NCBI GenBank assembly: GCA_013398955.1
Contig: VWPU01002098.1
Span: 60,951 to 124,950 of the forward strand
Direction: 5' to 3'
DNA length: 64,000 nucleotides
Source of the DNA: Callaeas wilsoni
Taxonomy: Eukaryota > Chordata > Aves > Passeriformes > Callaeidae
Shown: positions 13,226 to 24,270 of the stretch, one piece after another
How positions within the stretch are numbered: position 1 is the stretch's first letter
How the letters are laid out: the number at the start of each line of letters is the position of its first letter
The notes under the pieces: model-generated
Told to the model about the DNA's origin: nothing
The model's input: the letters and a program-made list of their open reading frames with translations, nothing else
Databases searched by the model: none
Translations under genes and position numbers: made by a program

Positions 13226-14699
13226 ATTGATAATATTATTATGTATGACTGGTGTATCTGATGTCTTGAAACAAGGCTGATATGAGCTCGCTGCAAACAA
13301 ACCAAAGGACGTATCTCTTCCCACAGAATGCAGTAGAGCACTCAAACTATTTCTAAAAGACCAATCCATTTGGATGCCAAAAAATTTACATGGCTACAAG
13401 CAGAAGCTAAATGAGTATTTGGAATAAAACTCCTCTGAAGGCTACTAAGCTTATGAAATCTTCAGAGTTGCAGTATGAGGGAAAGTATGAGGGCAAATAT
13501 CACGTGCTTGCCCTGTTCTTTGTCCTGGGAATCAACTTATGGCCACTGCTGGGACGGAATACTGGGCTAGCACTCTGGTCTGAATCAGCATGGCTCTTCA
13601 TAAACTTTTGCATAACAAAGAAAAGCTTACAAAGTATTGTCTTTCTAAACCAAAGACATGGGTGCTTACAAGCTAAGCAGATAGGGAGTCTCATGTGTCT
13701 CAGCACACGTACATATCTCAGTCCAGCCTTATTGATACAGTACAGATCACTGACATCACTACAGCAGAGTCTCATTAAGAAATCTAGCTAGATGTATCTG
13801 CATGTACGCGTGTCTGCATGTATTTATCTATGCATGAATATAGGCATATAAGTAAATATCTACATATGTATGTATGTATGTTCCTCTCTCTCTGTGTCTC
13901 TCTCTATCTACCCATTTTTAGCCCATCCTTTTGTTTTCTGAGATATGTATTCCTTCCTCTGTTTATCACAACCAGCATCAATCTCAGAGTGCAGAATGCA
14001 TTAAACACCAATTACAGCTCTTTATTCTGCAGGTGAGCTTACTTGTTTAGTTTTGTTTTCTTTCCAGTCATGGCCCATTTGCTGCTTTTATTCCTCAGAA
14101 TACCTAGCTTGGATTATTTTTCCTTCAGTTAAGGTTTGCTTCACATAAAAGCAGACTGCAAACATATCATTTTTAGATGAGCCACCTGGATATTTTCATT
14201 GCTGTTATCATTTCCCATTTTTGTATCATTGCATTTCTTTCTTTACCAAATGTTTGCAGAGTCTCTGTGGATCACCTTTCATATCATTTGCTGACAGATT
14301 GAGCACCAAACTGGTTTAATTATTTCAGGGCTGGTCACTTCCTTTTTTCTGTAGAACTTTAGAAGATAATCAGCCCATAAGGGATGGCTTGTCAATTTGA
14401 AAATTTCTCAATACGAGATCTTTCTCCCAGTGAATCAGCAACTCCACATTAGGTTTGGACCCCAAAGAGGGGAGGAAACCTTGTACATAATGAAATGAGT
14501 CTTATTTTTGAAAATATTCTTTATATGATTCAAAAATATCATGATGGACAAGATGAGGAAGTTCCACTATAATTTGCAACAAAACATAGACTTCTACTAT
14601 GTGATATTTATTTTTATTATTTATTTCTTTTTATTTAAATCACCCACTACCCTTGTGAAGCGTGAAGCTCCGAGTGACACCCTTGCAGAGACATCAGTC
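13226..14699. other. Non-coding DNA with TATG and TC microsatellites
   Basis: A short TATG run (13864-13881) is followed by a TC-rich run with a GT interruption (13883-13908). The overlapping frames at 13411-13791 (plus) and 13500-13775 (minus) share the same DNA on opposite strands and show no domain. I see no transposon otherwise. Confidence 0.5.
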
Positions 14700-15080
14700 T
14701 CTATGACAATAACGAGCTGATGTTGGCTGGACCATCAACATGGAGTACATGAGGAACTACATGAAATGAAAAAGCAAGGCAAAGGAGTGGCCAACACTCA
14801 AATACCAGGAGATTAAATCAACACTGCAGGATCTAGGACAAGAAGCAAACACCAAGTCAGGCACAAATCTTCAGTCTGGAGGCACAATAAGCAACATCTA
14901 GGCAATGCCTACCTGGATCAGGTTTACCTACACTTAGTAATTAGGGAGAAGGCAGCCAATGCTTGCTACCACCAGCTCCAGAGAGCCAATGATCTAGATA
15001 GCAACATATACTATTGACTAAGATTCCTCTTGAGGTATCAACTGCAGAAACTTCCAAATCCCAAATGACCAAATAGCCCG
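14700..15080 (+). pseudogene. Possible broken protein-coding relic, identity unknown
   Basis: Two plus-strand frames read like real protein but are broken. From the ATG at 14740 the frame gives MEYMRNYMK, an in-frame TGA at 14767, then KAKEWPTLKYQEIKSTLQDL and on to a TAG near 14898. A frameshift follows, and a second frame from 14901 gives NAYLDQVYLHLVIREKAANA, continuing as CYHQLQRANDLDSNIYY before a stop. The mix of charged and aromatic residues and the helical look differ from the composition-driven frames elsewhere in the window. I see no introns between the pieces, which would fit a decayed retrocopy, but I do not recognise the parent protein. It ends just before a CR1 scrap. A transposon-encoded origin or chance cannot be excluded. 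Confidence 0.3.
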
Positions 15081-15107
15081 AAAGTAGTACTGCTGTACTT
15101 ACTGCTT

Positions 15108-15215
15108 GTTCACAGAATCACAGAACAGGTAGGACAGGAAAGGATGACTCTGGAGGTCATGCAGTCCAACCTCCCGGCTCAAGCAGGGTGCCCTAGAGCA
15201 TGGTACTCACAAGTT
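15108..15215 (-). mobile_element. CR1 LINE 3' fragment
   Basis: The start reads as the reverse complement of a CR1 tail ('cacagaatcacagaacaggt'). It is followed by a 'gaggtcatgcagtccaacct' block and a 'caagcagggtgccctagagca' block, the usual order in the last 100 bases of bird CR1. The element is severely 5'-truncated, as most CR1 copies are. It inserted in minus orientation. Confidence 0.85.
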
Positions 15216-16486
15216 TTTGAATACAGCTCAATTCACATGGGCCTTGTAAAGCATTATGATTAAGTTGTGTAAATGGTACAAATACTGAATTTCATGGAAA
15301 TCTGTCTTTTGTTGCACTGAAATTACTCATTATGATCAGCGGTTTGAAGCTTATAAGCAAGGGAGATATTTAGTTTCTCTTAACTACCTAACTGTGACAG
15401 AAACCAGAGTCAGCCAAGGTTTTGCAATGGAACTGCCTCGACCTTTTCTTTATAATGAGATCCCCAAAGAAGACTGAAAGACTTTGAAACTCAGAAATTT
15501 TTTATTAAACCTTGAACCAAAACCAGAAAATGGAAAAGGAAAAGCACAAAATTGCCAATTCAAGAGGATTAGAAATAAAGAAGATTTCCTAAACGTGTCT
15601 TCCTCAGTTACAGGTTTGCTTTCGGTCAACTCAGTGACTTTCTAAGTTTGTCGCAAACTTGACTAATCCCCTCTCATCCTAGGAAGTCTTTTCCACCAGC
15701 CTCTGAAGTCTGTCTGTCTGCTCCTCCTGAGCTGCAGGATCCCAGTTCTCTGCTGTAACTCTTCTACGTGCCACGCTCAGCTGTCTTGCAAAGTTTTTCC
15801 ACCCACGTATGCCCAGCTGCTGGATAGACAGGAACCATCTGCTTTACCCTCCAAGAGACTGCACCTGACCTAGCCTTCATAAAGGGACATACTACAACTG
15901 TGAACAAAGGAGAAAAAAAAGATATCAATGTCCAGTACGCAAATCTTCAACAATTTGTCGATAACCTGTTTATGGTTTCTAGTATAAAGGGAAATGCTAA
16001 TACTAATAGATGCAGCACCACTCCAAAATTAGATTTTCTGAAGTATAACACAAACACAACACTGTTACTAGCCATATCCAGATATATTTGACAGTAAGGA
16101 GGAATATGTTAGTCATAGCCTTTTTAAAGATCTGATAAAGGAAGAGGGGCCATAGAGCAGAAGCGATTAGATTTTACATTTTCTGAAGTTGACACAACAC
16201 AAAATAAGATCTGTTTTTTAAATGCTAAAACACAGTAAACACATAAATGTCTCAGATGTCACCACTGGGGTACTGGAACAGAAAGGGATACCTGAATGAA
16301 ATGTCTTAGAATAGCAGAAGACACCAATACATTGGGAGAAGAAAGCATTGCAAAGTTTTGAATATGGTATAAGATAGTTATGAGAAAATGAGGTTGATGG
16401 CTGTACACAGGCTAACCATGGTGGTTCCTCTTGTTCAACATGAAGTATGAAGGATGAGAGCTCTACAAAGGCATAGAAAATCATGG
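15216..16486. other. Unclassified non-coding DNA
   Basis: No gene recognised. The part at 15480-15880 is less AT-rich and has a 'ttttttattaaa' block followed by a C/T-rich region. It might be a decayed LTR, but I cannot find termini or a family match. Confidence 0.4.
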
Positions 16487-17075
16487 CATCATGGTTTAAC
16501 CCCAGCCTGCCATCAAGCACTGTGGAGCTGCTCACTCACTCCCCCACCAGCGGGACAGTGGAGACAATAGGAAGAGTAAAAGCTAAAAAAATTGTGGGTT
16601 GAGATAAAGACAGTTTAATAGGGAAAGCGAAAGCCACACACATAAACAAAGCAAAACAAGGAATTCACTGCTTCCCATGGGCAGGCAGGTGTCCAGCAAT
16701 CCCCAGGAAAGCAGGGCTCCACTACACTACTACACTACACGGTTTGGGAAGACAAACATCATCATTCCAAACATATCCCTGTGCTTCCTCTTTCTTCCCC
16801 CCATGTTTATATGCCAGGCATTATGTCATATGATCTGGAATAGTCCTTTGGTCAGTTTGAGTCACCTGTCCTGGATGTGTCTCCTCCCAACATCCCATGC
16901 AGCCACAACTTCCTCATTGGTATGAAAACCAAAAAGGCCTTGGCTCTGTGTAAGTCCTGCTCAGCAATAACAAAACAAGCTCTATTTTATCAACCCTGTG
17001 TCCAACACAAATGCTAAACCTAGCCCCATACCATCCACTGTGAAGAAAATTAACCAAAACCTAAACTAAAAAGAA
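16487..17075 (-). mobile_element. Old solo LTR, ERVL-like bird family
   Basis: Read on the minus strand, this has LTR order: an upstream region, a TATA-like box (the reverse complement of 'tttata' at 16806-16811), an ATTAAA polyadenylation signal (complement of 16614-16619), then a U5-like end finishing near 'ggggttaaaccatgat'. The same landmarks ('cttcccatgggcag', 'tcactcactccccc') occur in the related LTR at 44496-45061. Only about three CpG remain, so the copy is old. The termini are decayed: the expected TG/CA ends and a target-site duplication are not clear, and the right boundary is approximate. No internal retroviral genes flank it. Frames such as 16218-16535 on minus are by-products. 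Confidence 0.8.
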
Positions 17076-17579
17076 AATGCAACATTACACAACAACCAAC
17101 ATTGTATGACCTACCAGCATGACTGTCAAGACTGGGAAACCGGTGGGCTCAAATGGCAAAGATCCAAAGGAACAGCTAAAGGCCATTAATTTACCTGTCT
17201 ACTATGAATTACACTACTAAAATTATGTTCCAGCTTCTATAGTATCAAGCTAATTTACTTCAATTTCACTAAGTAAATTAATTAAACATTTAAAATCATG
17301 CCACAGTGTAAATTAAATAGGCATATCCATAGGCTCAAATTTTAAATCACCAAATCAGTATAACATGTATTCAGATTCATGACAACTCTTTCATTGAAAC
17401 CTGACAATGGCAGCAGCCTTTAAAAGTAGGTACATTTGCAAGATAATGCAAGTGACAGAATGCATACATGAGGCTGGAGTACGCTAGATTTGAAGATCTG
17501 AAGACAGGGCTCTCCATAGCCAGTAAAGATTTGACAATAATATTGAATTAAACATGCCTTGCACTTGGCTCACCGAGAA
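17076..17579. other. AT-rich non-coding DNA
   Basis: Nothing recognised between the old LTR and the second copy of the dispersed repeat. Confidence 0.5.
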
Positions 17580-17840
17580 ATTTCATTTCAGCAGAATTGC
17601 TATGTTCATTGATGACTGAAACCTTATTATTTTTGTTAAAATTGTCTAGTATTTGACTTCATTTTCTTCAGTCGTGGGAGCTCATTCAGTCTTTCTTTTT
17701 GATTAGTTTGGGATATAAGGGCTAGCAAGAGTTCTGTCAGCTCCAGAGGAACAAACTGCGTGGGCTGAATCTCGTCAGATTCACTGATGTTATGCTGATC
17801 ATGTTTAATATCTGTTCAGGGATGTAAAAACTTTTTTCCA
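17580..17840 (+). repeat. Unclassified dispersed repeat, copy B
   Basis: This is the partner of copy A at 9720-10000, same strand and same block order. The most conserved part is around 17690-17775 (the 'gaggaacaaactgcgtgggc' block). Divergence is considerable, with several small insertions and deletions, so the duplication or insertion is not recent. No third copy was found by reading the window. Confidence 0.6.
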
Positions 17841-19518
17841 GGAATGAAATTGTACTTGCTCTGCCCAGTACGTATGAAAGAAAGCTAATCTTAGGGCAAC
17901 TGAGGGAATACTATTCACTTGTTAAAAATTCCTATTTTAAACAGATTCTAAAGTTGGCTCTAAGCAAAGACACTTTTTCCAGATTAACAACCCTCTCCTT
18001 TCTCAGAATACTGAACAGATTTACATAGAGCCCTAAAGTTAGTTCATAAAATGTGTTCAAAGTGGCGTGAGAGAATTTTACGATAGAAGAAATTTCACTC
18101 TTTCTTAACCTATACAAAAATGTACTCAATATTTCTATTATATAAGGGAGCACAAACCTATGGATATGTTATTTACTGCCTCCTTCCTGTTAAAATACAT
18201 ATTTTAAATGCAGGTCTCCTTTATTCTCAAACTGCCAAAAGAGATACTTCTTTTTAAACCTGTCCATTAAACAAAATAAATCAAGAGGCTAGAAGAGTGC
18301 CATATAACATTTCATTCACAGCTCTGAATTTCCAAAAGATGTAAAATGAAAATGAACCTGTGACTTGCATATACAGGTCTTTTAAAAAGTGAATCTTTAA
18401 ACCTGCTTGCTCCTTTTCAGATGCTTGCAGAAATCCTCTGCTGTTCCTCTGCCTGACCTTCTCACTCAGATCTCCAGCTGCCAACCTCCCTCCTGTCATT
18501 TCTTCGCCACTGTGGCACATGTGTATCTCCCCTACTCCTCTGCCACCACACTTTCCTTACATCTGCCAAGGATCTTTCTTGGTTTTAGCCATCCTCTCAG
18601 CCCTCCCACTTAGTTTCCCACCCCAGCAGGTGCACTCAGGGCTGCTGATGGGCAGTCAGCCACACCATCCAGCTAGGAGACCTCCCAAGCCCTGCTGAAC
18701 CTCTCCTGTTCCCCAAGTCTTAATGAGAAAAGGCTTCCTGGATGGGGCAGGAGGAAAACTGAACTGTGGGTAAGGCATGAGAGCACAAAAGATGTGATTT
18801 CCAAGACCCCAAATGCTCCTTGTGAGGCACAGGGTGCCCTTGTTGAGCTGCCCTCTGTGGAATGTTGACTGTGTTCAGTAACTTTTTGGGTCAGAGATAT
18901 ACTGCAGCTAAAACTCCTGAGCCTGTTCAGATAACTCATTTAAGAGAACTAGAATCCCAAGTGATTAGTTTTCTGAGGAAAATCTTCTACTGAAATATTC
19001 TGTGTCACATTCCTCCTATCCTTTAATCTATAGGCAGTGCCTTGAAAACTTATTTAGAGGTAATTTGAATTTAAAAGAGGAAATAAATCCACCCAAATCA
19101 TCCCAACAGCAGCTGACTTCACTAATCAAGAAAGATTTTTACATAGCCAGGGATCTTTCATCAAAGACATCAGGAAACCTTCAGTGGAGTCACTCAGGAC
19201 TTTGCAAGATATTATAAAGCATCTTTCATTCAAGCTCTGTCTAAAATTAATTATTAAACTAAGACTGTCAGAAAACGAGGATGATGTTGGGCAAGACTTG
19301 TGTGAACATATGGGGCTGTGGTCTTTCACAGAGCCTCAAACAATTCCAAACTTGTACTCCACTCAGAGATCCCCCGTGGGCAACCCTAGAGGATGGAGCC
19401 TGCTGCCCTCAGCTGTGCTCAGTCGTGCTTACTCGCTACATGGCACAAACTCTGTGTACTGTGAGGTGGCAATGTGTCTTCTCACCCCTAGTTTTCATGC
19501 CCATTATACTCAGTTAAT
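17841..19518. other. Non-coding DNA, partly C/T-rich
   Basis: No gene recognised. 18410-18640 is rich in C and T with short open frames on both strands. The frame at 19184-19525 (113 codons, plus) runs up to the minisatellite and overlaps a second frame at 19281-19517. It has no domain I know. Because AATAAA follows directly at 19521, a 3' end of an unrecognised transcript or old LTR is conceivable. Confidence 0.4.
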
Positions 19519-19731
19519 GAAATAAAGAGTTGCCTTAGTGAACGTTTTGTGTTTGCTTTTGATTGTGGACATTTTCTATGTGGCAGACAGAAATAAAGAG
19601 TTGCCTTAGTGAACGTTTTGTGTTTGCTTTTGATTGTGGACATTTTCTATGTGGCAGACAGAAATAAAGAGTTGCCTTAGTGAACGTTTTGTGTTTGCTT
19701 TTGATTGTGGACATTTTCTATGTGGCAGACA
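19519..19731 (+). repeat. 71-bp minisatellite, three identical units
   Basis: Units start at 19519, 19590 and 19661. I see no difference between the three 71-base copies, and a partial continuation ('gaactgcc') then breaks off. Each unit begins with GAAATAAAG, so each carries an AATAAA hexamer. Each then has a GT-rich stretch ('gttttgtgtttgc') about 25 bases later, the arrangement of a polyadenylation site. The identity points to very recent expansion and probable length variation among individuals, or to an assembly duplication. Confidence 0.95.
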
Positions 19732-22700
19732 GAACTGCCTTGGTTTCTAGAGAAAAATTTCAGAAATATCTCACTGAGTGGGGGGATGTTAGCTTGATCT
19801 CCCACTGAAATGAGGCTTGTTTCATCACTCATTCTGCACATGTAGGTATGAGCTGGTCTTCTGATTTCTAATCCATTGCTGAATTTCAATCAGATTTGAC
19901 AAAAATTCTCTGAGTTAGGTGAAAACAAAGTGAGAAGATAAAGGGCTACTAGTTCCCACTGGGAGAAAAAGGCAAATAAAATTACAATCTTATTTTTCTA
20001 AGGCAATCAGAGACTCAAAGAGTTAAGAGAGTGAAAGAGTGGAAGAAAGATATGTTGAAAGCCAGGCTTTTTGTTTCCTCTGCCCAAGAAACAGCTTGTT
20101 CCATTGTTTTGTTCTATTCCTGAAGGCAGGACCTCCATCATTCATGCCACACCAACCGTTGCAATTCCAAATTTTTTAGGGAACACAGGACATTCTAGTT
20201 TCCAAAAATTTCTTTTTATTTGTTTTTATTTCTTTTTTTCAGTTTTTTAATGTATAGTTGGAGAAAAACCTGTGGAGGAATCAAGAACTGAAAGAAAGAG
20301 AATCTGTTACTTCTTATGAACTGAAATGATGGGACTTGCTGAAGTTGTCGTGCCAATCTCTTATATGTCAGCAGTCACTAAGTGTGAATTATTGACAGTT
20401 TCTGCTCTGCACTGTTTTGTTCCCATCCATTGGCTCTGTAAATAGTGTGGCAGGTGACAAACTGCATGGTTCAATGCTCAGCTCTTACTAACCAAAGGGC
20501 TTCCAGGAAACACCGAGTTGCTCAGAGATCTTGCTGTGAGGCAAGTATGAATCATATTTGACAAAATAAACCCACCAAAACCTTGATTAATAGAACAAAT
20601 GTGATTTTTTCTGCTTATCGTTTAGGGTAATCCTTTGTGTCCTTGAATTAGGAAGGCCAATGTCATGCCAGCTGTATTGGCATGCTTTAAAATTCAGCCT
20701 TTAGCACAGAATAATGATGAAACTTGGCTTTATAGGAGCAAATCTGATTGAATTCCAAAGATGAAAATATACCCCCCCAAAATAGAAACAATGTTAGTAA
20801 TTAGCTAAAAAATGGTGAGATTCAATGACTTAATAGTACCATTCACAGTTTTAAGCTCTTTATAATTAAGAAAAAGTTTAGAAGAACAGATTATGAACGC
20901 TCCTGTTATGAATGGAGGTAGTTTGCTAGGGGTGTTCTGGCAGCAAAGTAGTTCCCAAAATAGAGCACTGGATTCACTCCCAGCTAAAAGGAGCAAAACT
21001 TGCAGATGTTGCTAATGCAGACAAAAACCAGAACATACACATGTGACCAGATGAGGCAGTTCTAAGAATTGCATCTGGCACAGAGCACGTGGCTGTTTTA
21101 GCATCACATCAAGAAGTGTTACTCAGTCTTTATGTACTATATCTTTCAGAAGGCAAGCATTTTAAATACATGCTTGAATTAAATATGTAAGTAGTCCCAG
21201 TGGAATTACTCAAGATGCAGAGGGACATGTTTAAGCAACTTCCTGAATCAAGTAATAAAACTCTCAACAACCTGATCTGACTATGAGTCAACAGACTAAC
21301 AATATTCACCACTTTTTCCTAGAGACAAGAGCTCTTTTATTTTTTCTGTCCTTTATTTGCCTCACTCTATTTCCTTCAGATTTATTTCTTCTCTTGGGTT
21401 TTGGATTGCCTGCTTCCTATTGTTATTCTTCATCAAATATTTCATGTACAAGTGCTTTCCAAAACAAGGCAATCAATCCAGAGCAACATATTTCCAGTAA
21501 TATATAATTAACTGAGTACTTTTTCTGTCATGAAATTGCTCTAGGATTTACAGAAAATTATTTTCTGCATGCATTTATGCTGATAAGCTAGAAAAGTAAA
21601 TAAAATTTCATGCAAAACCCTAAAGAGAGCAATAGATGATAGCTATGTGGCCTCACATTATGCATAACCACATTTTGGATTTTCAGTTATATTCACAACG
21701 TGAAGAGGAGTTGTTGGGAAGTTATCCACTTCACTACTTTCTTCTTCAGCTTCTTTCTTCAGCTCTGTACTATCCTATCTGTCTTGCATTCATTAATTTT
21801 CTGTCTGAGGACTACCAGAGCTGGTGCAACACAAAGCCTTGAGGGAATTGATTGGTCATGGAAAATAGCAGATGACAAGGATTCCTTAAATAAATGAAAA
21901 AGTACAACACGCAATTTCCTGCTCCTAACAAAGGAAGTAAGAGATCTGTTGGTCAAATATTATAAAAATACTTTTTCTTTTTTATATTCTTACTATATTT
22001 CCCTATTTATCCATGACTCTTTTCAACACTAAGACCATTCACCCCCATCAGTGAAAAGGAAGCAATGGAAAAGTGTAATTTTTTTCCCATCACCATAAAG
22101 AACTGACTGGGAGACACATTCAGAAGGGGCATTGTCTTCTTGCCCGCTACTGGCCCTGCTTTCCTTACTCCCTGGCCCCTCTCCTGGCTGCCCAGATCAA
22201 CCATTCCCCCTCGTGCCAGCTCTGGCACTCTTCACTCTTTTCCATGAGTCAGTGTAACATGCGAGCGCAGCAGTTAGCTAGCCAGAGTTGTTCACTGCTT
22301 TTGCTTTCTGCTCTCTGGGAGGAGCTTGGCAGCTCACAGACAGGCCTGGAAATCACCAGAGCCAGCCCAAGACAGGAGGTGGGAATGTGTGGCCATGAGC
22401 AGGGTGGTTTTTGGGAGGGAGAAGTGGGAAGTCCCTCACTGAACATCGTGCAATTGTCAACTTATCCACGAAGCTGAACACTTAAGATGATGCAGTTTTC
22501 CCAAAGAATTTGAACAAGAACCACTGGCATCCATTTTTGGTGGATGAAATTTCCATATGTGATCAAGGGATCATATAGTGCCACATCTCCTAAGGAAGAG
22601 CACCAGAGATCCCAATTCCACGTTATGCAAACAGTGCAGTGGAGAGATAGGGACTGGAGGGAAAAAAAACAAACATCGAAGTGAGTTGGCAATAGTTTAC

Positions 22701-24270
22701 ATGCAAAACGGGGTTTAATTCTTAAAACTGTTGGTAGTGACTTACTTACCTAGCTCTAATGCTTTACCTACAAGGACATTATGAGGAATAGCTGTTATGT
22801 GTGAGGTGTTTTATGGATGAAAGTGCTAAGTGTCCAGAATGGAGGCTACTCCCACCAGTTGCTTTCTGGCATTCTGCAGTATATATGCAAGTGAAGAAAT
22901 GAATTTAAACAGGTTTTCTAGAAGACATTTGATTGGAAAAAGAAAACACTCTGGAAAATCCCCAAAGGCAAAGCTTCTTGCACAAAAAAAGGACAGTCCA
23001 TTTCATCATTCTAGTGCAGAGGGACACAATAGCCCTTGCCATGTAAATAACACGCTTAAAATCTTCTAGGTGTGTAACAAAACTCACTTGCCAGACACAG
23101 CAATGCAGTGAAATCCTTCTCCTTAGAACTAAAAAGCAGCAGATTGCACTTAGGGATTTCCTGATGCCTCCTGCAAGACAGCCCTTTTAAAGCTGAGCAG
23201 AGAGGTCACCAGGCTGTTTGCCTTGGGAGCTGGTCTCTCAATTAATCTCTATTGAGGAGAGCAGAATAATTGGCCTCTGAAGTAAAAGGTGCTCATTCAG
23301 ATAAAATCTAGATGTTGTAAACTTTGAGATTTACCTATTCGCAGTTATTAACCTTCATCAGCCCTAATTAAGCCCTTTGGGTAAAGCACAAGCAGTGAGA
23401 CATTTTATACCCATGTCATGTTTTCTCAAGGGAGTCTAAGTACAATGTCCTCCACCCCTTTTGCTTTCTGAAGTGGGAATTCTGTCATCAAGTGGTTTTC
23501 TGCAAATAGTGGATAACATCAGAGAGTACTCTATCTGGAGTAACCCACATTTCTGCAGTTTGCATGGAATGTTAAGCATCAATACTCACTTCGGGAACCC
23601 TAATTGTCGCTGCCATATAAGTCTGTTTCCTCTAAGTGTTCTGTGTAACTCCTCCATCAGCACTAATTATAGGACGAAGTGTGAGAAGCTCCCTACATTA
23701 GAGAGAGGAGCCATAGCCACGAATATTTTGTTCAGTGTCTCAGCAAGCAGAGCACATCTTTATGTCAATTTATTTGGATAGCCATTGTCAATGCACTGAT
23801 GGATACTGAAGCTACTGACATGGTAGAGCCATGATGACCTAAACCTCAATTCTGCAGCATTTTTCATACAGTTCAATTGTTTTATTGGAAAGATAACTAA
23901 AAAGAGACCTGATCCTTTAAGATTCACAACTGAATCACACATAGCTGAGGTGAAGCTGATGTGAGAGATTCATACTCCAAAATTCTCATTGGGAAGCGCT
24001 GTTACAAGAAACACCTGTGAGAGCTGTGGCTTGTCTGTCTTTACAAAAATAGGGAAACATTTTTAAAGTATTATGCCATGTCACAAAAACTGTACAGACT
24101 GTAAAATGACAGCGTATGTGATTTATTTTTATTTTATTGCTGCATTTCCTGCCTAGATTTCTCCAGTCCCTGGAGATTTTACCGTGTTTCAGTGATTAAC
24201 TTAGAAATCCCATGTTTGCAAGTGGCATGAGTTCAGTGTTATAACCTACAATGGTGATTTTCAAACTGTA
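19732..24270. other. Largely unique non-coding DNA
   Basis: No gene or transposon recognised. There is a T-rich patch at 20200-20245. The interval 23220-23400 is repeat-free and contains several TAAT-type homeodomain core motifs ('caattaatctc', 'ccctaattaagccc'), which makes it a possible conserved regulatory element. Confidence 0.5.

Noticed and set aside
13411..13791. 126-codon plus-strand frame
   Set aside because: A 91-codon frame lies on the opposite strand of the same DNA, and neither shows a domain. Both look like chance openings.
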